A stretch of 59,882 nucleotides of DNA from an uncultured Collinsella sp. (GTDB lineage Bacteria > Actinomycetota > Coriobacteriia > Coriobacteriales > Coriobacteriaceae). This document shows, piece after piece, positions 15,719 to 25,283 of the stretch. Location of the stretch: assembly GCA_958415625.1 (NCBI GenBank), contig CATYZI010000013.1, forward strand, positions 1-59,882. Reading direction: 5' to 3'. How positions within the stretch are numbered: position 1 is the stretch's first letter; the number at the start of each line of letters is the position of its first letter. The translations under genes were made by a program, and so were the position numbers. Under the pieces are notes generated by a model. It had not been told where the DNA came from. It saw only the letters and a program-made list of their open reading frames with translations, and did no database searches.

Positions 15719-18718
15719 ATGGTAAACGATTTGGGCAGTATGGACGACCTCGAGCTGATGCCGCTGGGCGGTGGCTATATGGTGCGACGCGAACGCTTGA
15801 TGAATGAGCTTATCGCCAAGGGCCGAAAGGCCGGCATCGTGGTTCTTTATGCGCCCGACGGGTTTGGGAAGACCTCGGTGCTGCTGCAGTACACCCATGA
15901 GGTTAAATGCGACCCGACGCGAGGCCCCGTGCGGATTATCGAGGCCGATCGCGCCATTGGGCGCGAGGTGTTTATGCAGCTCGAGGTGGTTACCGAAGAA
16001 CTCAAAGACAAACCGCACTCCCTTATCGCGATTGATAATGTGCCAAACCTCGATCAGCACGATACCGAAGACCTCATCGACAGGATTCGCGGCTTGCGCG
16101 CTATGGGGATAGGGGTCTTTATCTCCTGCCGTCCTTCAAATCGTCAGCTGATTCATGGGCTGGGCGATTCGGTTAAGATCAATGCGCAGATGCTCAAGGT
16201 GCATGCCTATGAGTATTCGGCGTGGGCATCGGCGTTTTCGATCAGTACATCGCTCGACTTTTATCAGCTCACGCAGGGCGTGCCCGAGCTCGTTTCGGCA
16301 TTGCAGACGGGTCTGTATGGCCAAGGCGACGTAGCCGGTCTGCTCGAAAACGAGATTGTCAACGTATATGGCGCGGCACTTGTCGATCTGGCTTCGCTCG
16401 ACAATAATGCGCTGTTTTGCGTGGCATGTCTCATGGTTTTGATGGGCGAGGGCAATATCGCAGAACTCGAGGCTTGCGGGGTGAGGCTGTCGATGGTCGA
16501 CCAGTCCTACTTTGTACGCGACTACCCGATCTTTGGCTTGGATCCCGCCGAGCGGAGTTTTACGTGTCTGGGCACGGAGGATAACGGACGCTTGCGTTTG
16601 CGTAAGTTGGTGGCCGAGGTTCGCCCCGAACTTGTTCCGAGGGCGGCCCGGATTTTGCTTAAGGCGGGCCGATGCGATGCGGCGATGGACCTGGCGGACG
16701 CCTTTTTGGACCGTGAAGCGGTCCTTGAACTTGCTGGGCAGTATGGGGCCGATCTGGCTCTGACGGGGCACGGGGCCGATATCTGCCGAGCAGCGCTGGG
16801 CACGATCGATGCCGACGATCCGGCTCCAGAGCCAACGCCTGCCGAGGCGCTCGGCGTATATCTGGCAGCGGTCAGCGTGTCCAATACAAAGCTCGCTCGC
16901 TATATGGCATCGGTCATCGAGCGCGGGGGCGAACGGGCGGCCTGCGAAATAGACCCTGTTTCATGGAGGGTGGCCCAGACACTGACGGCTGTTTGCTATG
17001 GGGACAACGGGCTTGGGCTCCCTATGAACCTGGCCGTGCCAGAAATAGAGACGTCCCACACCGCGCTCGACATGCTGTCCGCGCATATCGAGGTCAAGCG
17101 ATGCCTGACCGAACGGGGAGATGACGGCGGCGTTCTACAGCAGCTCAAAACGAGCAAGGCCTACGACTGTGAGCTCGACATCGCGGGGATTGTTATACGG
17201 GCCGATAGCATGCTGGTGGAGCTCTTTGACGGGTCGTTTGCGGGAATCGACGAGCGCGACGACGAGATGACGGTGGTGCGGGAGGCGCTCGACGTACGTG
17301 GGCTTAAGGCGATGGCTATCTGGGTGCGCATGGTGTTGGCGGCACGGCGGCTCCTTTCCGGCCTGCCGGTAACCGACGACGCGGCGTTCAACGAGCTCGA
17401 TCGTTTTGCCGTGCGCATGCGCGACAACCAGATTCAGCTGTTTGGCCTGTTGCTAGAAGGCTGGCAGTCGCTGGCAGAGGGACGGCCGGTTAATGCAAAG
17501 TTCCGTGCGGTCCAAGTGCTCAAACTTGCCGAGGAGTCGATTGCGTACATGCGCGATAATGCGTTACTGCTGGAGCGCGCGGCATATCTGCGTAACACCT
17601 CGATGGTTTCGGTACGCGAGGAAGCGGAGTTGCTCGATATAAGCCAGACGCAGGTTGGTGGCGCAGAAGCCTGGATGGTGGCGCTGCATTTGGCCTGTGC
17701 GGGCCGAGACAGCGACCTTGCAGCCTGGATGTCCATGAATCGCGCGGGGATTCTAGAGCCATCGTATCGGCTCTTTGCGCGCCTTGCCATGCATTGTCTG
17801 GGCGAGCCGGCGACCAGGATTCGCAAGAAGCTTCCCGTGCGCGAGCTGTCGCGGTACTCGCTGCGCGACGATTTGGAAGGGGAAGGCGAGCGCCTGTTCC
17901 AGGCCGGTGAGGTTGAAGCCGTTGATACCATTGACCATATCGAGATTCGCATGTTTGGGGCGTTTCGCGCCGAGCGCGACGGGTTTCCCATCACGGACAA
18001 AATGTGGCGCCGCAAGAAGGCGGCGACACTTGCCGAGCGGCTTGCGCTGGGCATGGATGCGCTCGTCGATCGTGAGACGCTGGCCATGGAGCTGTGGCCC
18101 CATGCCGAGTTCAATAGCGCCCGCAACAACCTGTACTCGACGATATCGCGCTTGCGGTCGGCTTTGGGACCGACGCCGGATGGCAAATCGTGTGTGCTCA
18201 TCCAAAATGAATGCATCGGACTCAACGGCGACTACGTCAAGACCGATGTACGGCTGTTTGACCAGATAAGCCGCGAGGTTTTGGGAAATCGCACGGGTGC
18301 GCGCGGGCCCCATTTAGTTGAGCTGTGCCTTAAGATTGAGCAGCTTTATGCCGGCCCGTTGTATGTTCCCAATGGCTGTAACCCCACCTACTTTTTGCGT
18401 ATGCGACGCATTATGCAGTCAAAGTACATCGATTGCATGATTAAGGGAGCAAATGCCGCTCTAGAAGAAAACGACCTGCAGTCGGCGATTTGGCTGGCGG
18501 AGTCGGGGCTTCGGCAGGAAACGGCGCGTGAGGATATGGTGCGCTGCGCCATGCGCGTCTACAGTGCGGCGGGGCGGCGGCGCGATATCGTCGAGCTGTA
18601 CAGCGGTCATATGCACCACCTGAGGGAGCAGGTCAATGGCGTTCCCGAGCCCGAGACGCGGCGTCTATACGAGCGCTTGGTGGAGGGGCGGCTCAATCGC
18701 GTGCTGGTCGAGCGATAA
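15719..18718 (+). CDS. large NTPase regulator with C-terminal BTAD/SARP domain
   Basis: A 999-residue protein. The N-terminus has a P-loop, APDGFGKTS (about 45-53), and a Walker B-like LIAIDNVPN, as in the STAND NTPases of the MalT/AfsR type. A long helical middle (about 300-720) looks like degenerate TPR repeats. From about 740 there is a winged-helix segment (IEIRMFGAFRAERDGFPI, then LYSTISRLRSALG) and a BTAD domain to the end, the order seen in SARP regulators but placed at the C-terminus. GAGG precedes the ATG at 15719. It should be an ATP-switched transcription activator; the target is unknown. Confidence 0.8.
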   Translation: MVNDLGSMDDLELMPLGGGYMVRRERLMNELIAKGRKAGIVVLYAPDGFGKTSVLLQYTHEVKCDPTRGPVRIIEADRAIGREVFMQLEVVTEELKDKPHSLIAIDNVPNLDQHDTEDLIDRIRGLRAMGIGVFISCRPSNRQLIHGLGDSVKINAQMLKVHAYEYSAWASAFSISTSLDFYQLTQGVPELVSALQTGLYGQGDVAGLLENEIVNVYGAALVDLASLDNNALFCVACLMVLMGEGNIAELEACGVRLSMVDQSYFVRDYPIFGLDPAERSFTCLGTEDNGRLRLRKLVAEVRPELVPRAARILLKAGRCDAAMDLADAFLDREAVLELAGQYGADLALTGHGADICRAALGTIDADDPAPEPTPAEALGVYLAAVSVSNTKLARYMASVIERGGERAACEIDPVSWRVAQTLTAVCYGDNGLGLPMNLAVPEIETSHTALDMLSAHIEVKRCLTERGDDGGVLQQLKTSKAYDCELDIAGIVIRADSMLVELFDGSFAGIDERDDEMTVVREALDVRGLKAMAIWVRMVLAARRLLSGLPVTDDAAFNELDRFAVRMRDNQIQLFGLLLEGWQSLAEGRPVNAKFRAVQVLKLAEESIAYMRDNALLLERAAYLRNTSMVSVREEAELLDISQTQVGGAEAWMVALHLACAGRDSDLAAWMSMNRAGILEPSYRLFARLAMHCLGEPATRIRKKLPVRELSRYSLRDDLEGEGERLFQAGEVEAVDTIDHIEIRMFGAFRAERDGFPITDKMWRRKKAATLAERLALGMDALVDRETLAMELWPHAEFNSARNNLYSTISRLRSALGPTPDGKSCVLIQNECIGLNGDYVKTDVRLFDQISREVLGNRTGARGPHLVELCLKIEQLYAGPLYVPNGCNPTYFLRMRRIMQSKYIDCMIKGANAALEENDLQSAIWLAESGLRQETAREDMVRCAMRVYSAAGRRRDIVELYSGHMHHLREQVNGVPEPETRRLYERLVEGRLNRVLVER

Positions 18719-18721
18719 AAA

Positions 18722-18750
18722 ACGGGTGCCCGAAGTACTCGGGCACCCGT
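18722..18750. terminator. bidirectional terminator
   Basis: A perfect 12-bp stem, 18722-18733 with 18739-18750, and a 5-nt loop. It lies four bases after the regulator stop and 38 bp after the convergent yhbY stop. A-rich on the left and without a long U-tract on the right, it suits the minus-strand transcript slightly better. Confidence 0.75.
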
Positions 18751-18787
18751 AAGCTTGCTATATGTTGGCTCGCCGAATCATTGGCTC

Positions 18788-19087
18788 TTAGACGAGCTTG
18801 ATCTTCTCGATGTCCTTGCGCGAGGACTCGCGATACAGCGAGAACTTGCGGCCGATGACCTGGACGACCTCGGCGTGGCAACGCTCAGCGAGCTCTTCGG
18901 CGGCCTCGCGGGCGGAAAGGCTGGAGCCATCGAGCACGGAGCACTTAACGAGCTCATGCTTCTCCAGGTAGGCGACCGTCTGCTCGACGGTGCCCTCGTT
19001 GACATCGGACTTGCCGATGATGATGGCGGGGTTGAGGTGATGGGCCATGCTGCGAAGCTGCTTGACCTGGGCTCCTGTCAGTGCCAT
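18788..19087 (-). CDS. yhbY: YhbY-type CRM-domain RNA-binding protein
   Basis: A 99-residue single CRM domain, MALTGAQVKQLRSMAHHLNP at the start and an IGKSDVNEG GxxG-type loop (about 25-33), ending in a basic helix. CRM proteins of this type bind the pre-50S ribosome and assist assembly. The full family length of about 97 is present. A weak GCGAG ribosome site precedes the ATG at 19087. No partner gene is adjacent; the next gene upstream is a methyltransferase 158 bp away. Confidence 0.88.
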   Translation of the reverse strand: MALTGAQVKQLRSMAHHLNPAIIIGKSDVNEGTVEQTVAYLEKHELVKCSVLDGSSLSAREAAEELAERCHAEVVQVIGRKFSLYRESSRKDIEKIKLV

Positions 19088-19245
19088 GGGTTCTCGCTTT
19101 CTATGTATGGGGCGCCCCGCGACGGGGCCTTAATCTACGTGAGCTGTCCCACGATAGCGCAGGAACGGCGCGGTGTGGAGCGTGTTTGCCCAGTTCAAAA
19201 AGAATGCGGATGCCGAGGTGATGGGCAGCGCAGGCTGTGAACGGG

Positions 19246-20133
19246 CTACGAGCGGGATTCAGAGACTGGTTCCCATGCAATAAACGCCCAGCGAACCTTG
19301 CGGACATGATCGAGCATATAGCGCCCCTGCGGCACGCCCTTGGAGCCCGGCTCACCGGCATGGGGGTTCTCAATCATGTGTTGAGCGATGTAGTCGCGCA
19401 GGCAGTCGATCTTATCCTCGTTGCCATGCTCGAGCATACGGGAAAAATCCGCCACGCCTGCCTCAAGGCTGTCGAAGGTATCGCGACGAGGCGATTCAAA
19501 GTATGTAACCTGCGGCAACGCACCCATCTGAATGAGGATGTTGAAGGCGTACACAAAGCCATTGCTGCAGGTAACCGAGGCGCCGATAGCGTTCATCAAG
19601 TGCAGATCATAGCGCGGGCTGGAGTTGGCGACCATCGTGACAGCACAACGCCGACGAGCCGTACGGTCGAGCTTGGCAAGCGCACCTTTTAGATCGGTCG
19701 TCGTAACCGACCGACTGGCAAAGGCAACATCCACCGTTTTCGCGACCGGTCCAACCAAATCCCAATCATCATCCCAAGCAAGCTCAAGCGGCGTTATGCG
19801 CCCCTCGAGCCCGTAATACTCAATGCCAGCATCAAGCGTGCCCAACATGGCAGGGGAAAAGTCAGCAGCAATCACAGGATGTCCAGCCTGAGCAAGCGGA
19901 ATAGCAATCGACCCAGCTCCACACCCCATATCGAGCACGGATTCACCAGGCTTTAACGCCAACAGCTTGATAAAGTCTCGGGCATACGGGGCAGTCTCCA
20001 ACGGCCGAAAATGCCGAGCCCGCTTATCCCATTCAAAAGAATCATCAGCCCGCCGCCGATCAGCTTGCAGACGTATCCATTCGCCATTCCAATCCGCAGA
20101 AAGCAGATCAGAACGAATCTCCCCATCAACCAC
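19246..20133 (-). CDS. class I SAM-dependent methyltransferase
   Basis: A 295-residue methyltransferase with motif I VLDMGCGAGSIAIPLA (near residue 66), motif II-like VIAADFSPAM, and an aspartate pair in LAWDDDWDL. The last 100 residues form a cap that I cannot assign; the layout resembles SAM methyltransferases acting on small molecules. The start is the GTG at 20133 preceded by GAGGAGG. A terminator-like hairpin ends 24 bases upstream of that start, which suggests attenuation or an upstream transcript end. Substrate unknown. Confidence 0.8.
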   Translation of the reverse strand: MVDGEIRSDLLSADWNGEWIRLQADRRRADDSFEWDKRARHFRPLETAPYARDFIKLLALKPGESVLDMGCGAGSIAIPLAQAGHPVIAADFSPAMLGTLDAGIEYYGLEGRITPLELAWDDDWDLVGPVAKTVDVAFASRSVTTTDLKGALAKLDRTARRRCAVTMVANSSPRYDLHLMNAIGASVTCSNGFVYAFNILIQMGALPQVTYFESPRRDTFDSLEAGVADFSRMLEHGNEDKIDCLRDYIAQHMIENPHAGEPGSKGVPQGRYMLDHVRKVRWAFIAWEPVSESRS

Positions 20134-20155
20134 GGGCCAACCTCCTCACACAACA

Positions 20156-20187
20156 AAAAAGCGGCCCCTCCCAAAAGAAGAGCCGCA
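20156..20187 (-). terminator. terminator or attenuator before the methyltransferase
   Basis: Read on the minus strand, GCGGCTCTT pairs with AGGGGCCGC (wobbles included) around an 8-nt loop, then six T. It lies between a leader of about 100 bases and the GTG start at 20133, with the ribosome site just after it. That order fits a transcription attenuator. Confidence 0.6.
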
Positions 20188-20302
20188 ACAAGCATATATC
20201 AGAAAAAGAACCGTTCCAACGCCAAACCGCCGCACCAGCCAAGTGGTGAAGGAGCGAAGCGACTGCAACCGGGATAGAACCCAACTGAGGTCCCGTTGTG
20301 CG

Positions 20303-20436
20303 GGAGCCCCGGGGAGGGCAAATATATAAGGTCGATCGCGAGTTCCGCACGAGCCGGAGAGCACTTAATGTGCTTTCCGTGCGAGTCAGGACTGTCCGAG
20401 CAGGCGACCTTATGTATTTGCCCTCCCCGGGGCTCC
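20303..20436. repeat. large hairpin element, copy 2
   Basis: Arms of 32 bp, 20303-20334 and 20405-20436, match at 31 of 32 positions, and the exception is a T-to-C change that keeps a G-U pair. The 70-base middle (20341-20395) is an inverted homologue of positions 1-56, with an AGCAC/GTGCT hairpin around TTAAT. It lies between the divergent leader of the methyltransferase and the end of the UPF0210 gene. Confidence 0.75.
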
Positions 20437-20453
20437 TCGCCAGCATCCCTCAG

Positions 20454-21818
20454 CTAGTTCTTGAGCGAGTTCAGCGGTGCCGGGAAGCGTCCACCGCGGT
20501 GGGCAAGCACGGTGCCGGCGTTGGAGTTCACCGGCATGATGGGCGCACGGCCAAACAGGCCGCCGTACTCGACGCAGTCGCCCACGCCCTTGCCGATAGC
20601 AGGAATCACGCGGACGGCCGTGGTCTTGTTGTTGATGACGCCGATGGCCATCTCGTCGGCGATGATGCCGGCGATGGTCTCGACCGGGGTGTCGCCGGGG
20701 ATGGCGATCATGTCCAGGCCAACGGAGCACACGCAGGTCATGGCCTCGAGCTTCTCGAGCGAAAGCGCACCGGCTTCGACGGCGGCGATCATGCCGGCGT
20801 CCTCGGACACGGGGATGAAAGCGCCGGAGAGACCGCCCACGCTGGAGCTGGCCATGACGCCGCCCTTCTTGACGGCATCGTTGAGCATGGCGAGCGCGCA
20901 GGTCGTGCCCGGGCCACCGCAGGTGCCCACGCCGATGATCTCGAGGATGCGCGCGACGGAGTCGCCGATGGCAGGCGTGGGAGCCAGCGACAGGTCGACA
21001 ATGCCCTTCTCGACCCCCAGGCGATGGGCGGCCTCGCGGCTCATGAGCTCGCCGGCGCGGGTGATCTTAAAGGCGGTCTGCTTAATCTTCTCGGCAACCT
21101 CCATCATCGAGGCGGAGTCGGGCAGCGTCTCCAGGGCTGCGGCCATAACGCCGGGGCCCGAAACGCCTACGTTGATGACGGCGTCGGCCTCGCCACCGCC
21201 GTGGACGGCGCCCGCCATAAACGGGGAGTCCTCGACCATGTTGGCAAAGCAGACAAACTTGGAAGCGCCGACGGAATCCTGGTCGGCCGTGAGTTTAGCG
21301 GCATCGATGATGGTCTGTGCGGCCATAAGCACGGCGTCCATGTTGATACCGGCGCGCAGGCTGGCGACGTTGACGCTGGAGCAGACGCGGCTCGTGGTGG
21401 CGAGCGCCTGGGGGATGGACTGGATGACGCGGCGGTCGGCGTTGCCGATGCCCTTCTGGACGAGTGCGGAGAAGCCGCCCAGGTAATCGATGCCGAGCGT
21501 TTCGGCCGCGCGGTCGAGGGCATGCGCGATGGGGGTGAGGTCCTCATCCTTGCAGCATGCGGCGATCTGTGCCACCGGGGTGACGGAAACGCGCTTGTTG
21601 ACGATGGGGATACCGTACTCGCGCTCGAGGTTCTCGGCGGTCTCGACCAGATGCTCAGCCGTGTGCGTCACGTGGTCGTAGATCTTCGTGCACATGCGGT
21701 CGAGGTTCTCGTCACCGCAACCCATGAGCGAAACACCCATGGTGATGGTCCTGATGTCGAGGTTCTGTTCCTCAACCATGCCGCGGGTTTCCGCGATTTC
21801 TGCGGGCGTGATCGCCAT
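20454..21818 (-). CDS. UPF0210/PFL-family protein (DUF711)
   Basis: A 454-residue member of the PFL family (UPF0210), structurally related to glycyl-radical-type barrels but without known activity. Recognisable text includes SVNVASLRAGINMDA, AVHGGGEADAVINVGVSGPG, VGGLSGAFIPVSEDAGM and the final FGRAPIMPVNSNAG. I start it at the ATG at 21818 because AGGAG lies close upstream; the frame is open to 21875. An ACT-domain partner often adjoins this family but none is present here. It lies downstream of metH, separated by a hairpin, so co-transcription is uncertain. Confidence 0.85.
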   Translation of the reverse strand: MAITPAEIAETRGMVEEQNLDIRTITMGVSLMGCGDENLDRMCTKIYDHVTHTAEHLVETAENLEREYGIPIVNKRVSVTPVAQIAACCKDEDLTPIAHALDRAAETLGIDYLGGFSALVQKGIGNADRRVIQSIPQALATTSRVCSSVNVASLRAGINMDAVLMAAQTIIDAAKLTADQDSVGASKFVCFANMVEDSPFMAGAVHGGGEADAVINVGVSGPGVMAAALETLPDSASMMEVAEKIKQTAFKITRAGELMSREAAHRLGVEKGIVDLSLAPTPAIGDSVARILEIIGVGTCGGPGTTCALAMLNDAVKKGGVMASSSVGGLSGAFIPVSEDAGMIAAVEAGALSLEKLEAMTCVCSVGLDMIAIPGDTPVETIAGIIADEMAIGVINNKTTAVRVIPAIGKGVGDCVEYGGLFGRAPIMPVNSNAGTVLAHRGGRFPAPLNSLKN

Positions 21819-21863
21819 CCTTGCGCTCCTATCTGCCAAAACGAGCATAGTCTTTTCTATTTT

Positions 21864-21901
21864 AACGTGCCGCACGTGCCAAGTGGCGCATGCGGCACGT
21901 T
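21864..21901. terminator. hairpin between metH and the UPF0210 gene
   Basis: AACGTGCCGCA (21864-21874) pairs perfectly with TGCGGCACGTT (21891-21901), with further pairing inside. T-rich flanks follow on the plus side and A-rich on the other, so it is not a textbook terminator for the minus-strand metH transcript, but it may end or attenuate it. Confidence 0.5.
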
Positions 21902-21926
21902 TTGGTGCTCGGTTGTTTCCGTTGTG

Positions 21927-24485
21927 TTACTGCCCAAAGACCTCTTCGGCGATGCGCGCGCTTTCGGCGGCATCCTTGGCGTAGTAGTCCGCGCCGATCT
22001 GCTTGGCGTATTCGGGGGTGAGCACGGCGCCGCCTACGATGATCTTGACGCCCGGCACCTCGGCATGGAGCAGCTTGATGGTCTCCTCCATGGCGACGAC
22101 GGTGGTGGTCATAAGCGCCGAGAGGCCGACGAGTTTGATATCGCGCTCCTTGACGGTCTTGAGCACCTCCTGTGGATCGACGTCGCGGCCCAGGTCAAAG
22201 ACGGTGTAGCCGTAGTTGTCGAGCAGCATTTTGACGATATTCTTGCCGATATCGTGGATGTCGCCCTTGACGGTGGCCACGCAGATCTTGCCCTTGTCGG
22301 CAATCTCGCCGGCGGGCATCAGGCGCTTGATGGTGTCGAAGCCCACACGCGCGGCCTCGGCCGAGGCCATGAGCTGCGGCAAGAAGAACTTGCCCTGGTC
22401 AAAGAGGACGCCCACCTCGTCGAGGGCGGGGATAAAGTGATTGTTGATGAGGTCCATGGCGTCGTGGTCTGCCAGCAGACGCTCGGTCTCGGCAGCGATC
22501 TCTCCCTTGCGGCCCGAGACGACCATGTGGCGGATGGGGTCGTCGTTGCCGTCGGTGCTGGTGACACCAGCGGCGGGCACGGTGTCGGTCGATGCGGCCT
22601 GAGCTGCTGCCGGGTTGGCGGCGATCTTATACGGATCGGTCCAACCGGCATAGCGCTCGATGTATCCGGTCGAGCCCTCGTCCTCAACGCTCAGGACGCG
22701 ATAGCTGTAGACGGTATCCATAAAGCGCTTGGAGCCCGGGTTCATGATGGGGGCGTCCAGGCCCGCGCCAAAAGCGGCGGCCAAAAAGACCGAGCCCAGC
22801 AGCGGGCGGGCAGGCAGGCCAAAGCTGATGTTCGACACGCCGAGCGCGCATTTGACGCCCAGACGCTCCTTGCACAGGGACATGGCGCGCAGAATCTGCT
22901 CGGCCTGGCGTTGATTGGTCGAGGCGGTCATGACCAGGCAGTCGATGAGGATGCGGTCCGGGCCGATGCCGTAGCGGGCGGCCTCGGCCACGATGCGCTC
23001 GGCGATGGCGAAGCGGGCCTCGGCGGTATCGGGGATGCCGCCTTCGTCGAGCGTAAGGCCGACGACGTTGGTGCCGTAGTGGGCAACCAACGGAAAGATC
23101 TCATCCATGATCTGTTGCTTGCCGTTGACCGAGTTGATGATGGGCTTGCCGGCGTAGCGGCGTACGGCGGCCTCGACGGCGGCGGGATCGGTGGAGTCGA
23201 TCTGCAGCGGCAACAGCGTGGAGCCTTGGAGCTGCTCGGTCGCCTGCTGGATAATCTTGACCTCGTCGATCTCGGGCAGGCCCACGTTAACGTCCAAGAT
23301 GTCGGCGCCCTGTTCTTGCTGGCTGATGCCCTGGCTTACGACGTAGTCCAGGTCGCCGTCGCGCAGGGCCTGCTGCAGGCGCTTTTTGCCGGTGGGATTG
23401 ATGCGCTCGCCGATGACGGCAATCTTGTGGCCGTCGCAGGGGAGGTCCACCACGGTCTGGGCGCTTGTGACCGACATGCTGGGCTTGCGGTGGCGCGGAC
23501 TGGGCGTGTGGTTATCGATAAGCGTGCGCAAGGCGGCCATGTGCGCCGGCGTGGTGCCGCAGCAGCCGCCCACGACGCTCACGCCGTCCTCAATCATGCC
23601 GGCGACGGCCTCGGCGTATTCGGGTACCTGGATATCAAAGACGGTATTGCCGTCATCGTCCACGCGGGGCAGTCCCGCATTGGCCTGCACCATAACGGGC
23701 TTGTCCGTAACGGTGAGCATACGCGCGGCGAGTCCTCGGAGCTCGGCCGGGCCCTGGCTGCAGTTGATGCCCAAAACGTCGGCGCCGATGGCGTCGAGGG
23801 TGATGGCGGCGACCTCGGGGCTCGTGCCCAAGAAGGTGCGGCCGTCTTCCTCAAAGGTCATGGTGGCAAAGACGGGCAAGTCGGAATTCTCGCGGCAGGC
23901 GAGGACTGCCGCCTTGATCTCGGCCAGGTCGGTCATAGTCTCGATAATAAAGAGGTCCACACCCGCGGCGACGCCAGAGCGCACCTCCTCGGCAAAGAGG
24001 TCGTAGGCCTCGTCGAAGCTGAGGGTACCCAAGGGGCGCAGCAGCGCGCCGATGGGGCCGATATCGCCGGCGACGTAGTGGGCACCGGCTGCGCGGGCGC
24101 AGGCGACAGCGGCGGCAAAGACATCTGCCACGGTGGCGGTACCGTCGAGCTTGTGGGCGTTGGCGCCAAAGGTATTGGCGGTGATCACGTCGCAGCCGGC
24201 CTCGACGTACTGTCGCTGAATGTCGGTAATGACCTGGGGCTCCTCAAAGTTGAGCAGCTCGGGTAGGGCGCCGGCCTTCATGCCAGCTGCCTGCAGCATG
24301 GTGCCCATGCCGCCGTCGAACAGCAGGTGCCCCGTGCCCTCGATAGCGGCGCGCAGGCGATCGTCCTTAATGCGCAGATCGTCGATCGTGCGCGTCTTGT
24401 ACGTGGCACCGTTGCGACGTGCGGCATCAACGGGTGCCGCCAATGCAGTGCCGTCAGAATCATGAGTGATAAGCGGAGTAAACAT
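21927..24485 (-). CDS. metH: cobalamin-dependent methionine synthase, core domains
   Basis: An 852-residue MetH core that methylates homocysteine from methyl-tetrahydrofolate through cobalamin. The N-terminal homocysteine domain carries zinc cysteines in GINCSQGP and GGCCGTTP. The pterin-binding domain follows (VIGERINPTGKKR), then the B12 domain with GDIHDIGKN, which provides the cobalt-ligating histidine. The C-terminal AdoMet activation domain of long MetH is absent and is supplied by the gene upstream. TTAGGAG precedes the ATG at 24485. It is the last gene of the metF-activation-metH operon; nine bases separate it from the activation gene. Confidence 0.94.
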   Translation of the reverse strand: MFTPLITHDSDGTALAAPVDAARRNGATYKTRTIDDLRIKDDRLRAAIEGTGHLLFDGGMGTMLQAAGMKAGALPELLNFEEPQVITDIQRQYVEAGCDVITANTFGANAHKLDGTATVADVFAAAVACARAAGAHYVAGDIGPIGALLRPLGTLSFDEAYDLFAEEVRSGVAAGVDLFIIETMTDLAEIKAAVLACRENSDLPVFATMTFEEDGRTFLGTSPEVAAITLDAIGADVLGINCSQGPAELRGLAARMLTVTDKPVMVQANAGLPRVDDDGNTVFDIQVPEYAEAVAGMIEDGVSVVGGCCGTTPAHMAALRTLIDNHTPSPRHRKPSMSVTSAQTVVDLPCDGHKIAVIGERINPTGKKRLQQALRDGDLDYVVSQGISQQEQGADILDVNVGLPEIDEVKIIQQATEQLQGSTLLPLQIDSTDPAAVEAAVRRYAGKPIINSVNGKQQIMDEIFPLVAHYGTNVVGLTLDEGGIPDTAEARFAIAERIVAEAARYGIGPDRILIDCLVMTASTNQRQAEQILRAMSLCKERLGVKCALGVSNISFGLPARPLLGSVFLAAAFGAGLDAPIMNPGSKRFMDTVYSYRVLSVEDEGSTGYIERYAGWTDPYKIAANPAAAQAASTDTVPAAGVTSTDGNDDPIRHMVVSGRKGEIAAETERLLADHDAMDLINNHFIPALDEVGVLFDQGKFFLPQLMASAEAARVGFDTIKRLMPAGEIADKGKICVATVKGDIHDIGKNIVKMLLDNYGYTVFDLGRDVDPQEVLKTVKERDIKLVGLSALMTTTVVAMEETIKLLHAEVPGVKIIVGGAVLTPEYAKQIGADYYAKDAAESARIAEEVFGQ

Positions 24486-24494
24486 CGAGGGCTC

Positions 24495-25283
24495 CTAATG
24501 GCTGGAATAGCAGGTGGTGTGGGCGGCGCGGAAGCGACAGTGCTCGCGCATGCGGCAGATATTGCAGGTGGGGCGGCTCTGGGCGTCGTGGACCTCGCCG
24601 TCGAACAGACCGATCACCGCGGTCACGCTCTTGGTGGGCATGAGCAGGCTGGTGGGCGTGACGGTAAGCCCGATGAGCCGCGTGGCGTTGAGCGCGTCCA
24701 CGATTGAGCGCTGTGCCGTAAGCGGGCAGTCGCCGTAGCCGGGACTGAAGCGCCAGTTACCGGCGAGTCCGTGTGCGGCGGCCGCAGCCTTAACCTGCTG
24801 GTCCATCTGCTCGACGGCGGCTTCTACATAGGCAGAGCATGCGGCGTCGAGCACGGCTCCCTCCAGGGGCTGCTGGGCTCCCGTGGTACGCAGGCGACGC
24901 TCGGCGTCCATGCCGAGGGTGCATGCCATGAGCGCGGCAAAGCGGGCGTCTTTGAGATGGCGATAGATGTCGCGACCGCGCAGCTCAACGTTGGTGCCAA
25001 CCAGACGGATGCAAGGCTCTCCCTGCTCGTCCACGCCCGTGGCATCGACGGTAAACACGCGCCGCACGCCGCGGGGCTCAATGTCCAGCTCAAGGCGCTC
25101 GACCACAAGCTCAATACGTCGTGACAGCTCGGGCTCAATCTGCTGGCCGCCGTAACCCAGATACCGCAGCATCTCGGCACGGTCGACACGGGGATGGTGC
25201 GCAGCATCGACACGGTAAAGCGCCGGCGACGCAAGGTCGGCCGGCACTTCGACAGCGGTTGTATCGATGTGCGGTTTTTCCAT
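24495..25283 (-). CDS. methionine synthase activation protein
   Basis: A 262-residue protein related to the MetH activation domain, which reductively remethylates oxidised cobalamin with AdoMet. The motif SPGYGDCPL (near 195) is typical of the stand-alone version. The C-terminus has a cysteine cluster, CNICRMREHC plus another Cys, not found in the E. coli domain and possibly a metal or Fe-S site. Its ATG overlaps the metF stop as TAATG, and metH starts nine bases after its stop. It complements the truncated MetH. Confidence 0.85.
   Translation of the reverse strand: MEKPHIDTTAVEVPADLASPALYRVDAAHHPRVDRAEMLRYLGYGGQQIEPELSRRIELVVERLELDIEPRGVRRVFTVDATGVDEQGEPCIRLVGTNVELRGRDIYRHLKDARFAALMACTLGMDAERRLRTTGAQQPLEGAVLDAACSAYVEAAVEQMDQQVKAAAAAHGLAGNWRFSPGYGDCPLTAQRSIVDALNATRLIGLTVTPTSLLMPTKSVTAVIGLFDGEVHDAQSRPTCNICRMREHCRFRAAHTTCYSSH

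Noticed and set aside
20298..24266. A 1322-codon open frame on the plus strand
   Set aside because: It runs antisense to UPF0210 and metH, both clear genes, begins inside a hairpin repeat and has low-complexity Asp/Gly/His-rich translation typical of antisense frames in high-GC DNA.
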